Shown here: positions 47,740 through 57,339 of the stretch, one piece after another
Numbering within the stretch: position 1 is the first letter of the stretch
How the letters are laid out: every line of letters starts with the position of its first letter
NCBI GenBank assembly: GCA_023212645.1
Contig: JALBYC010000026.1
Coordinates: 1 to 64,000, forward strand
From: Farysia itapuensis
Taxonomy: Eukaryota > Basidiomycota > Ustilaginomycetes > Ustilaginales > Ustilaginaceae
Direction of reading: 5' to 3'
Length of the DNA: 64,000 nucleotides
Translations under genes and position numbers: made by a program
Notes under the pieces: model-generated
Database searches by the model: none
Told to the model about the DNA's origin: nothing
What the model saw: the letters and a program-made list of their open reading frames with translations, nothing else

Positions 47740-50040
47740 ATGGAGGACGACGATGATGCTTTCCTCTACGGCGACGACTCTGCTGCAGCAGCATCATCAT
47801 CAACGTCAGTACCCAAAACAGAACCCGGCACCGCCTCAGAATCCCAAGCTCCGACTGTCGACGGAGGACTGAAAGGAAATGGCGTGAATGCCCAAGATGC
47901 GGGGCAAGACGATAGTGAAACCGAAGAGGGAGAAGAGAGCGAAGGCGACGACAGCGATTCAGATATCGAGTTCATCATTGATGCTAGCCAGGAGGGCCAG
48001 CAGCCGCCTGCGCGTCCAGGATATCAACGACCAGGAGCACCACCGCAGTCTCAAAGCACTCCTCAACGCACTCAATCTACCATCACCTCTGAATACACGC
48101 CTCTGTCTCGCGCGCAGCTACTGTCGAACACAAATCCTGCTTCAGCACAGGCAATCAGCGCTGCAAGCGCGCCAGGTGTTGGGCAGGTCAAGTCGGAAGC
48201 AACTCAGCAAGTAGCAGGTCGCGAAGGAGGTCCACCGGCGGTCCCATCTACCGCACCTCGCCTCAATCTCTCTCCCGGTCCTGAAGATCGCATGCTCCCC
48301 AAAGCAGAAGACCAGGTAGAAGAAGACGAGGTTCAGGGCCAAGACATTTTTGACATCGACATTGAATCATTGACAGAAAAGCCGTGGCGTCGATACGGCG
48401 CCGATCTGACCGACTACTTTAATTACGGCTTCAACGAAGAATCATGGAATGTTTGGCGCGGCAAGAAGGAGCGCATGGTTGATGCTCGCAAGCAGGCGGA
48501 ATCGAACATGTTCGGTAATCCCATGATGCCGGCCAACATGCAGCAAATGATGGCCATGATGCCGCCTCCGCAACAGATGCAAGCCATGATGGCACAGCAA
48601 GGTGCAGGTATGGGTATGATGCCACCGGAGCAAATGATGGCCATGATGGCTGGAATGGGCGGTATGCCGCCCATGCCGCCAATGAACGCCATGGCACCTG
48701 GCATGTTTGGTGCCCCACGCCTCAACGGTATGGCTGGATTCCCCGGCGATCAACAGCAGTCACCCTACCAATCTCAAGACCAGCAACCAACACCCATGCA
48801 CCAGCATCGAGCACAGTCCGAGGCGCCCAGCGAGAACGGCCGCGACAGCACGCCTCGACCAGGGGAGCGCTCGCAGCAGGAAATAAAGAATGAAGATGAT
48901 TCCCGGGGCCAAATGACGGACAAGCCGCTTGCACCACCACCTATGAATCTGCCGATGAAGCCCATGTCGAACGCGGACATGTCGGCCTTCTTTGGCGCTT
49001 CCGGTGTCGATATGTCGCAAGTAGCGGCAGCTGGTCTTAATGCTGCTGCTGATACTCCCACGGATGGACCTGAAGCAGCAACGGCGGGAAGGAAGCCATC
49101 TAGATCGCCCGCTCCTCCGACCGAGGCGCAAAAGGGCGCTTCTATTCGCGGAAGGGCCGCTGCTGCTACCGGTTCCAAAGGCCGTGAGGCTTCACCCTCG
49201 CTTCCGGCCAACGCACCTTCTGGACCGAAACACCCTGGCAAAAGGTACAATGATCGAGACACGGGGTCAGGTGGTGGAGATGCACTCGACTACGGTGCTC
49301 ACGCTGGAGGTGCTGATGATGAGCGTGATTATCGAAGCCGCGAGCGCTACAATGGAGGCAGAGATCGTGATGATGGACGCGATCGAAGCGATGCCAAAGG
49401 CCGCGGCTGGGATGACGATGTTGCCACCCGAGATCACGCGAAAGATCGCAACAGCAGAGAGGGCAGTGGATGGGACGGTGCATCGCATCGAGAGGACCGT
49501 TACGGTCGTCATCGCAGCGACGATCGCACTCCGCGATCGCGCAACAAAGACGGCCACTACGACTCTCAAGATCGAGGGTCTGGCTGGGACGACAACGACT
49601 CTTCCACACGACGTGGTCCCTCTTCGCGCTCAAAACGTGGAGACGACTACGACGACGAGACTGCCTCGCAGTCCTCAGCGGGTGGTCGACATCGACGGTC
49701 TGCGGTTTCATCGTCTCGCGAGTTCCGCGATGATCGCTCTCACCGCTCTGACCGTCCACGAGATCACCGAGAGCGTGCTGAGCCATCGTCACGAGACCCT
49801 GATCGCGACCGTGAACGAGATCGTGACCGCGACCGTGACCGCGAACGTGAAGCAAGAAATCAGCTGCGAGCAGAGCGTCGAGCTGGAAAAGACGTTGACG
49901 ATACCGCTTACGCGTCATCCAACACTGGGCTTTCCATCAAGGGAAGTCGCAAACGTGCCGCACCAGAGGAACACGAGGACCCACCATCGACAGACACCTC
50001 TTCAGCACGTCGACCCTCTGCCAGTCGGAAGAAACGCTGA
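47740..50040 (+). CDS. FIP1: Fip1 subunit of the mRNA cleavage/polyadenylation factor
   Basis: Links poly(A) polymerase to the cleavage and polyadenylation complex in the nucleus. The 766-residue protein opens with acidic DDDDAFLYGDD. It has the Fip1 motif at about 206-248 (DIDIESLTEKPWRRYG, DYFNYGFNEESW). A Met/Pro/Gln-rich stretch follows (about 263-330). The last 230 residues are rich in Arg-Asp/Glu and Arg-Ser dipeptides, ending in a basic tail. The RD/RE-rich tail is longer than in yeast Fip1 and resembles animal FIP1L1, which uses it to bind U-rich RNA. The start is the ATG at 47740. It converges on the RNPS1-like gene with 138 bp between stops. It stands next to two more RNA-processing genes only by position. 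Confidence 0.92.
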   Translation: MEDDDDAFLYGDDSAAAASSSTSVPKTEPGTASESQAPTVDGGLKGNGVNAQDAGQDDSETEEGEESEGDDSDSDIEFIIDASQEGQQPPARPGYQRPGAPPQSQSTPQRTQSTITSEYTPLSRAQLLSNTNPASAQAISAASAPGVGQVKSEATQQVAGREGGPPAVPSTAPRLNLSPGPEDRMLPKAEDQVEEDEVQGQDIFDIDIESLTEKPWRRYGADLTDYFNYGFNEESWNVWRGKKERMVDARKQAESNMFGNPMMPANMQQMMAMMPPPQQMQAMMAQQGAGMGMMPPEQMMAMMAGMGGMPPMPPMNAMAPGMFGAPRLNGMAGFPGDQQQSPYQSQDQQPTPMHQHRAQSEAPSENGRDSTPRPGERSQQEIKNEDDSRGQMTDKPLAPPPMNLPMKPMSNADMSAFFGASGVDMSQVAAAGLNAAADTPTDGPEAATAGRKPSRSPAPPTEAQKGASIRGRAAAATGSKGREASPSLPANAPSGPKHPGKRYNDRDTGSGGGDALDYGAHAGGADDERDYRSRERYNGGRDRDDGRDRSDAKGRGWDDDVATRDHAKDRNSREGSGWDGASHREDRYGRHRSDDRTPRSRNKDGHYDSQDRGSGWDDNDSSTRRGPSSRSKRGDDYDDETASQSSAGGRHRRSAVSSSREFRDDRSHRSDRPRDHRERAEPSSRDPDRDRERDRDRDRDREREARNQLRAERRAGKDVDDTAYASSNTGLSIKGSRKRAAPEEHEDPPSTDTSSARRPSASRKKR

Positions 50041-50178
50041 ACGCACAAAAAGAAGAAGTTTGCTTCACTCGATAATCAATGATGTTACCCCGGGAAAGGG
50101 TATGGAAGAATATGGCTGTTGTACATGTGGGGAAGCTGTGATTCCTAGCGTGGGGTGGGGGGTTGAAAGGGCGAGGTG

Positions 50179-51033
50179 TTATGTGTAGGAGGGAGAGGCC
50201 CGTGTGGTGGTGTAGGAGCGTCGTGCAGTGGATCTGTACGGCGATCTGGATCTGTCCCGAGCTGGAGGGGTGGGAGATCTTTGTCTCGGGTGGGGTTGCT
50301 CTTGACGACCAGCCCAGGGTCGAGCTCGGTTGTAATGCGGGGGTGGGTAGCGAGGAGGCGATCGTCGTCGTTGTCGATGGTCTACGTCTCGACTAGGACC
50401 GAACCTTGACCGCAAGTCGGATGGCGGGTATCTGTCCTGCTCATCTCTGTAGTTCGACCGCCGTGCATTGCGGTGCGTGTCCGACGACAGATCAGGTCTG
50501 CTGCGCCTGGGCAGGTTGAGCGGCGGAACACAGGTCTTGACTTGAACAGTAACACCGTCAATCTGCCCGGCGCCCATGTGCAACGCCGCTTTCGCCGCCT
50601 CCTGCACCGAGCCGAATACAACATAAGACGACCGCTGATCTACTTCCCCCGACTTGGCTGGGATGTACACATCCAACACCGTGCCGTACCACTGGAAGAT
50701 CTGACGCAGGTGAGTCTCTTTGACATTCTCGGACAGGTTGGTGACAGACAGTGCGGACCTGGAAGCTTCTCGATCAGAAGGCGATTTGCGTTCAGGAGAG
50801 TTTGAGATGGACATTGGCCGTGACCGCCCACGCGAGCTAGACACAGAACGGGACCTTGACCTGCTTGGCGAGCGAGAATAGGACCGCGCGGTATCTCGAG
50901 ACCGAGAGCGAGACCGATAGGATCTAGATGGAGATCGTGAGCGCATGTTCGTTGCCTTTCTGTGATTGTGTCCTGTCGCGGCTCTGTCCAGCGGCTTGGG
51001 GGATACTGATCGTCCCCTCGAAGGCCCGTTCAT
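50179..51033 (-). CDS. RNPS1-like SR-related RNA-binding protein
   Basis: Predicted nuclear splicing / exon-junction-complex (ASAP/PSAP) factor. The 284-residue protein has an RS-rich N-terminal domain (about 30-85). One RRM follows (about 94-168): ALSVTNLSENVKETHLRQIFQWYG (in part RNP2), SSYVVFGSVQEAAKAALHM (RNP1 region) and AGQIDGVTVQVK. The last feature is close to the GGQIDG of RNPS1. The Pro/Arg/Ser-rich tail holds PPRYPPP and RS repeats. Tra2-like SR proteins are the alternative. The ATG at 51031-51033 is first in frame. No intron is needed. Confidence 0.82.
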   Translation of the reverse strand: MNGPSRGRSVSPKPLDRAATGHNHRKATNMRSRSPSRSYRSRSRSRDTARSYSRSPSRSRSRSVSSSRGRSRPMSISNSPERKSPSDREASRSALSVTNLSENVKETHLRQIFQWYGTVLDVYIPAKSGEVDQRSSYVVFGSVQEAAKAALHMGAGQIDGVTVQVKTCVPPLNLPRRSRPDLSSDTHRNARRSNYRDEQDRYPPSDLRSRFGPSRDVDHRQRRRSPPRYPPPHYNRARPWAGRQEQPHPRQRSPTPPARDRSRSPYRSTARRSYTTTRASPSYT

Positions 51034-51221
51034 GTCGTTGGACGCACGTTCGCCTATCAGTAAAAATGGGTTATTCTTCTGCTTTTACGTGACATATATT
51101 CGGCTCAAATTTCTCCACACAAAATGGGTGCTCCCTTTCTCATCCAACTCATGTCGGTGGCATGCGCAAACATAAAGTTCAAACAGTCAGACTAAGATTA
51201 CGGACAGGGGTATGTAAAGGC
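51034..51221. other. Intergenic, RNPS1-like promoter / peroxiredoxin 3' flank
   Basis: 188 bp between two genes on -. No element is recognised. Confidence 0.4.
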
Positions 51222-51812
51222 TTAGATGGACTTGAGGACGTTGTCAGCCGATGTGACGGTGACGTCGGGTGCATGGCCTTCGACGAACAATTTGCGAACA
51301 ACGCCGCCTTCGACAATGAGGGCGTATCGCTGAGATCGGTGGTTGCCAAGCAGTCCAGTAGCATCAAAGCTTTGGCCAATGGCCTTGGTAAACGCACCAG
51401 TGTCGTCGGCAAGGAAGTGGACGTTGGATGCAGATCCACCGCCGAGCTTCTCCTTCCAGGCGTTGACGGTGAACTGGTCATTCACGGCAACAACATAGAT
51501 GTTCTCAACACCCTTCGCCTGGAATTCCTTGGCCTGCTGGATGTAGCCGGGCACTTGCGAAGAGCAAGGACTGCGTTGCATACAAAAACAAAGGTCAACA
51601 CGTGGTCCAAAATGGCTATTACAGACGGCGAAGGCAACTTACGGAGTAAAGGCACCGGGGACACCAAGGATGACAGTCTTGCCAGTAAGGTCATCGAGCG
51701 AGACGTCGGCGTTCTCGGGGTTGTTCTCCTTCAGCTTGATGCCAGTGGAGATCTTGTCACCCTCCTTGACGTTGCCGTGCACAGCTCCTTTAACTTTGTC
51801 GACGAGAGACAT
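51222..51812 (-). CDS. Peroxiredoxin, Prx5/Ahp1/Asp f 3 type, single Cys (two exons)
   Basis: Thiol peroxidase that reduces hydrogen and organic peroxides. Exon 1 is 51643-51812, exon 2 is 51222-51570. The 72-nt intron 51571-51642 (GTAAGT...CGCAG) splits the codon before the active site. The 172-residue protein carries PGAFTPPCSSQVPGY with the peroxidatic Cys at about 59 and the needed Thr three residues before it. The rest has VVAVNDQFTVNAW and FLADDTGAFTKAIGQ of the family. No second Cys is present, so it is a one-Cys form, unlike many relatives with a resolving Cys. There is no PTS1 (ends KSI). A strong TATATATAA box lies 55 nt upstream of the ATG at 51812. It is divergent from the oxidoreductase gene. 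Confidence 0.92.
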
Positions 51813-52216
51813 GATGAATATATGATGATTTGGTCTGGCTGAGAGATGTAGATGGTGAAGGCAGGGTATATATAACTGCCAGGCTGCCCCTCTAGAATGA
51901 GATGCCGGCTCTTACACGCACTGACCAGGATGGAAAACGTCACTTGGAACTTCTCTTTCCTTCCGCCACAGCTGGCCTCTGGACTGACAGGCGCACGTCT
52001 GCCGCTGGGGCCAGACTCGCCAGAAAACACACGGGGCAAATCACGCCAAGTGGAGGCCGATGCCAGATTTTTCCCGCATGCACCTTGGCAATCACGTCAC
52101 GGGACAGCCGGACAGGCGGCGCTCAAAGAGCCCGATGGCCCGATACGATCTTTAGCTTCTCGAAAGTGACACCGACACGAAGGACACAACCCAGCAACAC
52201 ATTGTAGTGTACTCGA
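51813..52216. other. Divergent promoter, peroxiredoxin / Gfo-Idh-MocA oxidoreductase
   Basis: 404 bp between divergent starts, with a TATA box on the peroxiredoxin side (51867-51875). I find no RNA gene or repeat. Confidence 0.45.
51867..51875 (-). promoter_or_regulatory. TATA box of peroxiredoxin
   Basis: An alternating TATATATA tract 55 nt before the start codon; on the - strand it reads TTATATATA. Expected for a highly expressed or stress-induced gene. Confidence 0.6.
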
Positions 52217-53332
52217 ATGACGATACCGAAACTTCGAGTTGGCATCATTGGCGTTGGCGAGGTGACACAGGTAGTGCACCTCCCGACGCTGGTGTTACTT
52301 TCGGACAAGTACAGCGTCACTGCGATATGCGATGTCTCTCAACAGGCACTTGACTACGTAGCTGCCAAATGGAACATCCCTCATACTTTCACCTCGAGTG
52401 AAGAGATGGTTCAGCGGAACGATATCGATGTGGTCCTGATCGCTAACAGCGACGAGTACCACGCTCAGTGTGCTATTGAAGCAGCTGATGCGGGCAAGCA
52501 TGTCTTTATCGAGAAGCCAATGGCCCTGACGCGAGCCCATGCAAGCCAGATTCAGGAAGCAGCCGCCCGTAATGGCGTCAAGGTATTCGTGGGCTACATG
52601 CGTCGCTACGCACCCGCTTTCGCCGAGTTCAAGCGGCTGTTGGCCAAGTCAGGGCCGATTCGACACGCCATTGTCAAAGACATTGTCGGACCAAATGCTT
52701 TCTTCGTTTCCCAGTCTGGAACACAATCACAGAAATTTGTGCAAGACATTCCCGCGGACGCGAGCACGGACCGGGCGGATCGGGCGAAATGCATCTTACA
52801 AGACGCTTTGGGTCCAAAGAAGGCGACTGACAATCGACTTGGCAGCGTGTATCGCCTACTAGGCTCTTTGGGTAGCCACGATCTGAGCTTCATGCGAGAA
52901 GCCTTGGGCGGCAAGCCGGATCGATGTACTTCCGCCTTTGCCAGCCACGACGGACAGTTCATCTCTGCCAGTTTCGAATACACAAATAGGGGCAGCAACG
53001 ATGCATACAGCGTGCTTTATACCACTGGTATTCACAACGTCGGCGTGTTTGAATCCTTTCTCGAAGTATTCACCGACGACCGAATACTGCGCATAGACAT
53101 TGACACGCCGTATGTAAAAGGTCTGCCCATCCGGGTGACAGTCAAGGAGAATGACGAGCGTGGTCAGTATTCAGAGCGTATCATTCGGCCTACATATCAG
53201 GACGCCTACACTACAGAATTCCTTGACCTTCACCAAGCCCTGACCACCGGCCCAGACCTCAAGACGACCCCTCAGGACGCGATCGAGGATCTCGACATAT
53301 TTGATATGATCATGTCCCACCTTGAACCATAG
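52217..53332 (+). CDS. Gfo/Idh/MocA family NAD(P)-dependent oxidoreductase
   Basis: Probably oxidises or reduces a sugar, inositol or related polyol; the substrate is unknown. The 371-residue protein starts with a Rossmann motif (RVGIIGVGEVTQVVHLP, GxGxxx). It then has the family motif VFIEKPMALT (about 94-103), whose Lys binds cofactor and substrate. GYMRRYAPAF follows and a C-terminal alpha/beta domain (about 135-360) has the LGSLGSHDLSFMREALGG segment. Homology to myo-inositol 2-dehydrogenases is at family level only. The start is the ATG at 52217. No signal peptide or PTS1 is seen. Confidence 0.88.
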   Translation: MTIPKLRVGIIGVGEVTQVVHLPTLVLLSDKYSVTAICDVSQQALDYVAAKWNIPHTFTSSEEMVQRNDIDVVLIANSDEYHAQCAIEAADAGKHVFIEKPMALTRAHASQIQEAAARNGVKVFVGYMRRYAPAFAEFKRLLAKSGPIRHAIVKDIVGPNAFFVSQSGTQSQKFVQDIPADASTDRADRAKCILQDALGPKKATDNRLGSVYRLLGSLGSHDLSFMREALGGKPDRCTSAFASHDGQFISASFEYTNRGSNDAYSVLYTTGIHNVGVFESFLEVFTDDRILRIDIDTPYVKGLPIRVTVKENDERGQYSERIIRPTYQDAYTTEFLDLHQALTTGPDLKTTPQDAIEDLDIFDMIMSHLEP

Positions 53333-53779
53333 AGGAACACCGGCGAACACCCGCGTGGCAAGGGTGTGGCTGATATAATGCTTCCCTTCACTTTTGACTT
53401 GCGTGAAAGCTGCCAATTCATTTTAGAGCTTGATCTGCAATTTCATTCCAAAATTGTCATTGTGAATGCGAGCCAATGCAGGCGGATGCAGACCCCGCCT
53501 TGGCTATTTGCTTTGCCCTGAAAGCTTGATGGATTAACAGCCGATCCTGCTCATTTGTGCATTCCCCTCCTGCTTCTTCGCTCACCTTATCTCGACCTTG
53601 ATTCTCATCGCAGTCCACCCGCAGCTCAACATTAGGGCCAGCTCTGGCGACAATTCTTTGACTCTGCCAAGGTGCTTGTGCTACAGCGCCATGTGCGAGC
53701 TTCCATAATTTGACCCCGCTATCAAGCTGCGTGGGTAGTCCATCCACTTTGCTGGTCGTAACATCCCACTCCGCCTGAG
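53333..53779. other. Intergenic, oxidoreductase 3' flank / promoter of membrane protein
   Basis: 447 bp between two genes on +. Short frames on - have no domain. No motif stands out. Confidence 0.4.
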
Positions 53780-56700
53780 ATGAGATCAGCAATTCTCTCC
53801 AGCTTCAAGTCACCCGTGCAAGCCATGCGCTCGCTAGTGACGCCGACATGGTCGCTCACACGCTTCCTCTACCTAGCGTTGCTTGTGGTCGCATCCACTT
53901 ACGTAGCTCTGCTCGCCTATCGGTGGACCTTCGCAAAAGGCAAAAGCATCCTCGTCAAGCTCGACACTGACGAAGATGAGCTTGAGCTCGAGCGTGAATC
54001 CATCCGACAAGGCGGCTTCGTCGCTGGAGGCAAGGAACGCCAAGCGTTGCGGAGAATGCTGGGCAGAAACGCAAGCAAGAGGGCCAGCGTGATTCGTATC
54101 GTCTCGTCCGATCCTACCAGCGCTCTGTGCGACAACCCTTTGCAGCTCGAATTGGATAGTACAGGCCGCCGCATCTTCTGGCCGTCCTCGTCCAGCTTGC
54201 CGAACGCTGCAAAGGACATCACTGTACCAGAGCGACGGTCTAGCAGCCTGTCTGGCTCGCCCGTCCCTTCGCGCAGGCGCAAAGACAACTCACAGCGCCT
54301 CAGTGTACCCTTGGGTAGCGCAAGGTCTGTCTCGGCCAGTCCAAGCCCAAATCGCAGTAACGCCGCTCCTCGATCCGGTCGAATACGGTCTCAAGAGCCC
54401 AGTGCGATCAACAGAAGTGGCTCAAACACCAGCAGTATATCTAGGAAATCCACTTCCCCTACAGTTGAGGATGATTGGGTCGACAACGCGCCACTGCCAG
54501 AGGAGAACGATGCACAGGGTTCTGCTGCATCCACACCGAATATGGCGCGCGCTGCATCTGAGCAATCAGGTCGCTTCGCCAGTAGTTTTCCCGATGATAC
54601 GGATTCTTTTGCCGACTTCTCCCCTGAATCGAGCGTCATATCGCTGCAAAGGCTGCCCTCTATCCTCAAACCGCAGGCCCAAACCTTCAGAACGGCTTCG
54701 CTTCGCGACATTGACATTTCGCAGTCTCTAATGACTCAAAGTCCGACCTCACCAGGCATAATTGGACCGGATGCGATGTATGGACTGATGTCCAACACGC
54801 TCCTAGAGTCAAATTCTGATTTTGTCAACAGCGGAGCGATGGCTCCGCCTCCCTACTCGCCTTCGTCATTTGCCATGGACCGTCTGAACAAAAGTTGGTC
54901 GCAGGCTCGAAAACGTCAGGTCAGGCTAGTCGAGCCCAACTGGAATTCGCACATTGACAGTCACATCCGAGCTCGCGAACGACTCGAAGCCGCCACACGA
55001 TTCAGCCACTTCAAGCGATCCAACAGCGTAGATACGCATCTGAATCGATTGGCCGACTGGGCCGAGAATTCTGGCGAAGGCAACGACAACGATCCACAGT
55101 TCTGGTTCGAGAGGTTCACGCAGAGCACTGCGGCTGCTGGACGAGACTGGGACTGGAGGAAACGAAGGGCAAGATTGCAGCGTGCTGCTGCGTTCGGAGC
55201 TGCTTTCAATCAAACCACGTTTGGCGTGGCTTCGCCCCTCTTGTCACCACTTACCAACGATGGTGACGGAACCAAGCAAGGACCACCACTTAATGACACT
55301 GCTCTTGCTTCGATCCAGCATGCCAGCATGGCTCAGACATTGATGCCGCTTGCACCACCTCTTGCTGAAAAACAGGAGCTTCGAGCCGCGCCCAGATTGA
55401 GCATTGACATTGAAACAGGGCGCGTGCCGAAGAGCGACGCAGCACTTGGTTACCCCAGCAGCCCTACCCCGAGCGGTTCTGGTACGCCAATGGGTGGCAT
55501 CTTTGGCGCTTCAGAAACTGCGACCAGGCTTGCCGAAGCTGCTAGGGTGGCACAACGTCGACGACGTGCCAGCGAAGACTCTTCGAAATTGTCCACGCAG
55601 TCAGCGTCGAGCAATGCTCCTATTACTTCCTCTGGCTTGTCACGTCCACCTCTCACAACGGACTTGCCTTCGTCTTCTTCTCTGATGAAAGGCATGAACA
55701 GAGTGATGCGACGCAAAGCGTCCACTTCGGGAGACGACTCTATTGCAGACAGATCAGACTCTCCGCGACTGGCGTTGGCGAACGAAGAAAGCTCGGCTTT
55801 ACTGTCCAGAGATGAGCGAGGCTCTAGTCCCTCGCCCACATCTCTTCCACCTGGTGTCGATCCTTCGTCCCGTGTCAGTAGTCTCGGACGCAGGATCAGT
55901 CGGACTGGCGCTCGCAACGGGATCAAACGAGGGGCGATCCCGAACAATTCAGCCCACAACTTCACTGGTATGGAGTTAGTCGGCGCTTCTAACTTGGACG
56001 AAGACGATGGCGGAGCGAGAGTTGGAGACGAGCAGGCAGAGTACGAGCGGTCACTGACGCAAGGTCATACTGTGCCTCTAGCAGAATTTCGCAGCAGTGC
56101 AGACGCATACAGTCCTCCCGCATCTCGTCTGGAGTTCAGATTGTCACGTCAGCGTAATTCTGACCCACTGCCAAAGTCTTCCCCCGGCCTTTCAGAGGGC
56201 AGCAGCCTACCCACAGCGTATTTCGACAGCAAGGCGGCCAAGAATGGCTCCGTATCTGCGGCAATGTCTCGCAAAGAATCTGTCAACTCGAACAGAAGTT
56301 CTTTGGAGGCTAAGCACGTCAGCGAAAACGGTATGCACAGCGGCTCGGCGACTTACGGTCAACGTCCGTCGTCAAAATCAGAGAGCGATTCACTTGGCAA
56401 GGAATCTTCGTCAACATCATCACAGAAGGACTCCTCGTTCTCAATCTCATCACCGCCTGTTAGCAAAGCTCGCGTCAAGTCCGGCTCGAGATCGAGTATC
56501 ATGCGCTCATCGAACTCTGCTCGATCCGAGTTCGATCAATCCGCTCGCAAACGAGCTTCTAGCAGAGCTTCAACGGGTGTTTCCACATCCAGCAGTACTT
56601 CGTCCCTCGCAAGCTCTCCTGGCTCACGCCCAGCACTGGCCAGAAGGTTGTCACCTGCTAGTTCGATGAAACGGTCTCGAGCTAATATCGGCGGTCTGAA

Positions 56701-56977
56701 ACACGAACAGGCGCCAGATCCTGTACTGCAGCCGGAACCTGCGCCTCGAGGCATGGCCTACCGCGCGAGATCGGCCAGCATCAGCAGCAATAACTCCAGC
56801 ACTGCCTCGGGCAGTCGTCGTAGCAGTCGCAGCAACAGTATTCGTGACGGTCACGCTCCTAGTGGCTTTGCAGGCATGTCTCTTGCCATGACCAGCTCGA
56901 CACCCGGCTCACCTGAAGGTAGCAGGAAGACCGATCCTTTTGGTATCACGCCCCTTGCTGTGGACAGTTCAGACTGA
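53780..56977 (+). CDS. Unknown large Ser-rich protein with one N-terminal membrane anchor
   Basis: I do not recognise this 1,065-residue protein. One hydrophobic segment (about 27-47) follows a short basic start, as in a signal anchor. Next comes an acidic patch (LDTDEDELELERES, about 60-75) and a short conserved-looking block with WNSHIDSHIRARERLEAATRFSHFKR (about 393-418). A Trp-rich block WFERFTQS...GRDWDWRKRRARLQRAA lies at about 440-475. The remainder is low-complexity Ser/Arg/Pro with many RSS and SRKES phosphosite-like motifs and is probably disordered in the cytosol. The two ordered blocks may be a small domain of unknown family. The start is the ATG at 53780, the first in frame. Function unknown. 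Confidence 0.8.
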   Translation: MRSAILSSFKSPVQAMRSLVTPTWSLTRFLYLALLVVASTYVALLAYRWTFAKGKSILVKLDTDEDELELERESIRQGGFVAGGKERQALRRMLGRNASKRASVIRIVSSDPTSALCDNPLQLELDSTGRRIFWPSSSSLPNAAKDITVPERRSSSLSGSPVPSRRRKDNSQRLSVPLGSARSVSASPSPNRSNAAPRSGRIRSQEPSAINRSGSNTSSISRKSTSPTVEDDWVDNAPLPEENDAQGSAASTPNMARAASEQSGRFASSFPDDTDSFADFSPESSVISLQRLPSILKPQAQTFRTASLRDIDISQSLMTQSPTSPGIIGPDAMYGLMSNTLLESNSDFVNSGAMAPPPYSPSSFAMDRLNKSWSQARKRQVRLVEPNWNSHIDSHIRARERLEAATRFSHFKRSNSVDTHLNRLADWAENSGEGNDNDPQFWFERFTQSTAAAGRDWDWRKRRARLQRAAAFGAAFNQTTFGVASPLLSPLTNDGDGTKQGPPLNDTALASIQHASMAQTLMPLAPPLAEKQELRAAPRLSIDIETGRVPKSDAALGYPSSPTPSGSGTPMGGIFGASETATRLAEAARVAQRRRRASEDSSKLSTQSASSNAPITSSGLSRPPLTTDLPSSSSLMKGMNRVMRRKASTSGDDSIADRSDSPRLALANEESSALLSRDERGSSPSPTSLPPGVDPSSRVSSLGRRISRTGARNGIKRGAIPNNSAHNFTGMELVGASNLDEDDGGARVGDEQAEYERSLTQGHTVPLAEFRSSADAYSPPASRLEFRLSRQRNSDPLPKSSPGLSEGSSLPTAYFDSKAAKNGSVSAAMSRKESVNSNRSSLEAKHVSENGMHSGSATYGQRPSSKSESDSLGKESSSTSSQKDSSFSISSPPVSKARVKSGSRSSIMRSSNSARSEFDQSARKRASSRASTGVSTSSSTSSLASSPGSRPALARRLSPASSMKRSRANIGGLKHEQAPDPVLQPEPAPRGMAYRARSASISSNNSSTASGSRRSSRSNSIRDGHAPSGFAGMSLAMTSSTPGSPEGSRKTDPFGITPLAVDSSD

Positions 56978-57339
56978 TACAGATCGCCTTACATTTGAGC
57001 ACAATGCTCCCATTGTTGTTAGCTCAATCGATACCCTAACTTGCACGATCAGTGTGTGACGTGTGACGTGCAGATTTCCGATGAGTTTGCAGTCAACACC
57101 GACCGAGTCCGAGTGTGAGCGGATGCTCTACCCCACACCGGTCCGGAGGTTGGCTAAACGAGCATCGCTAAGATGGGACCGACTTCGGCTAGACGTATCA
57201 CTCCCCCCCACGACAATTCGCAGCCGACGGAAATTCACACCGGTCATCTAAATCAGGCGAAGGCAGCGACAAGGATTTCTCAGGGTACTTAAAAGGCCGG
57301 GTGGTTGAGCTGTGGAAGGGATTATGAGGAAGAGCAAAG
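56978..57339. other. Promoter region of the GH79 gene
   Basis: 362 bp between two genes on +. A TACTTAAAAGG sequence at 57286-57296, about 50 nt before the GH79 ATG, is a weak TATA candidate. Nothing else is seen. Confidence 0.4.

Noticed and set aside
49040..50188. A 382-codon frame overlapping FIP1 and a 250-codon frame on the opposite strand
   Set aside because: Both are shadows of the Arg/Asp-repeat region of FIP1, whose frame has a family motif.
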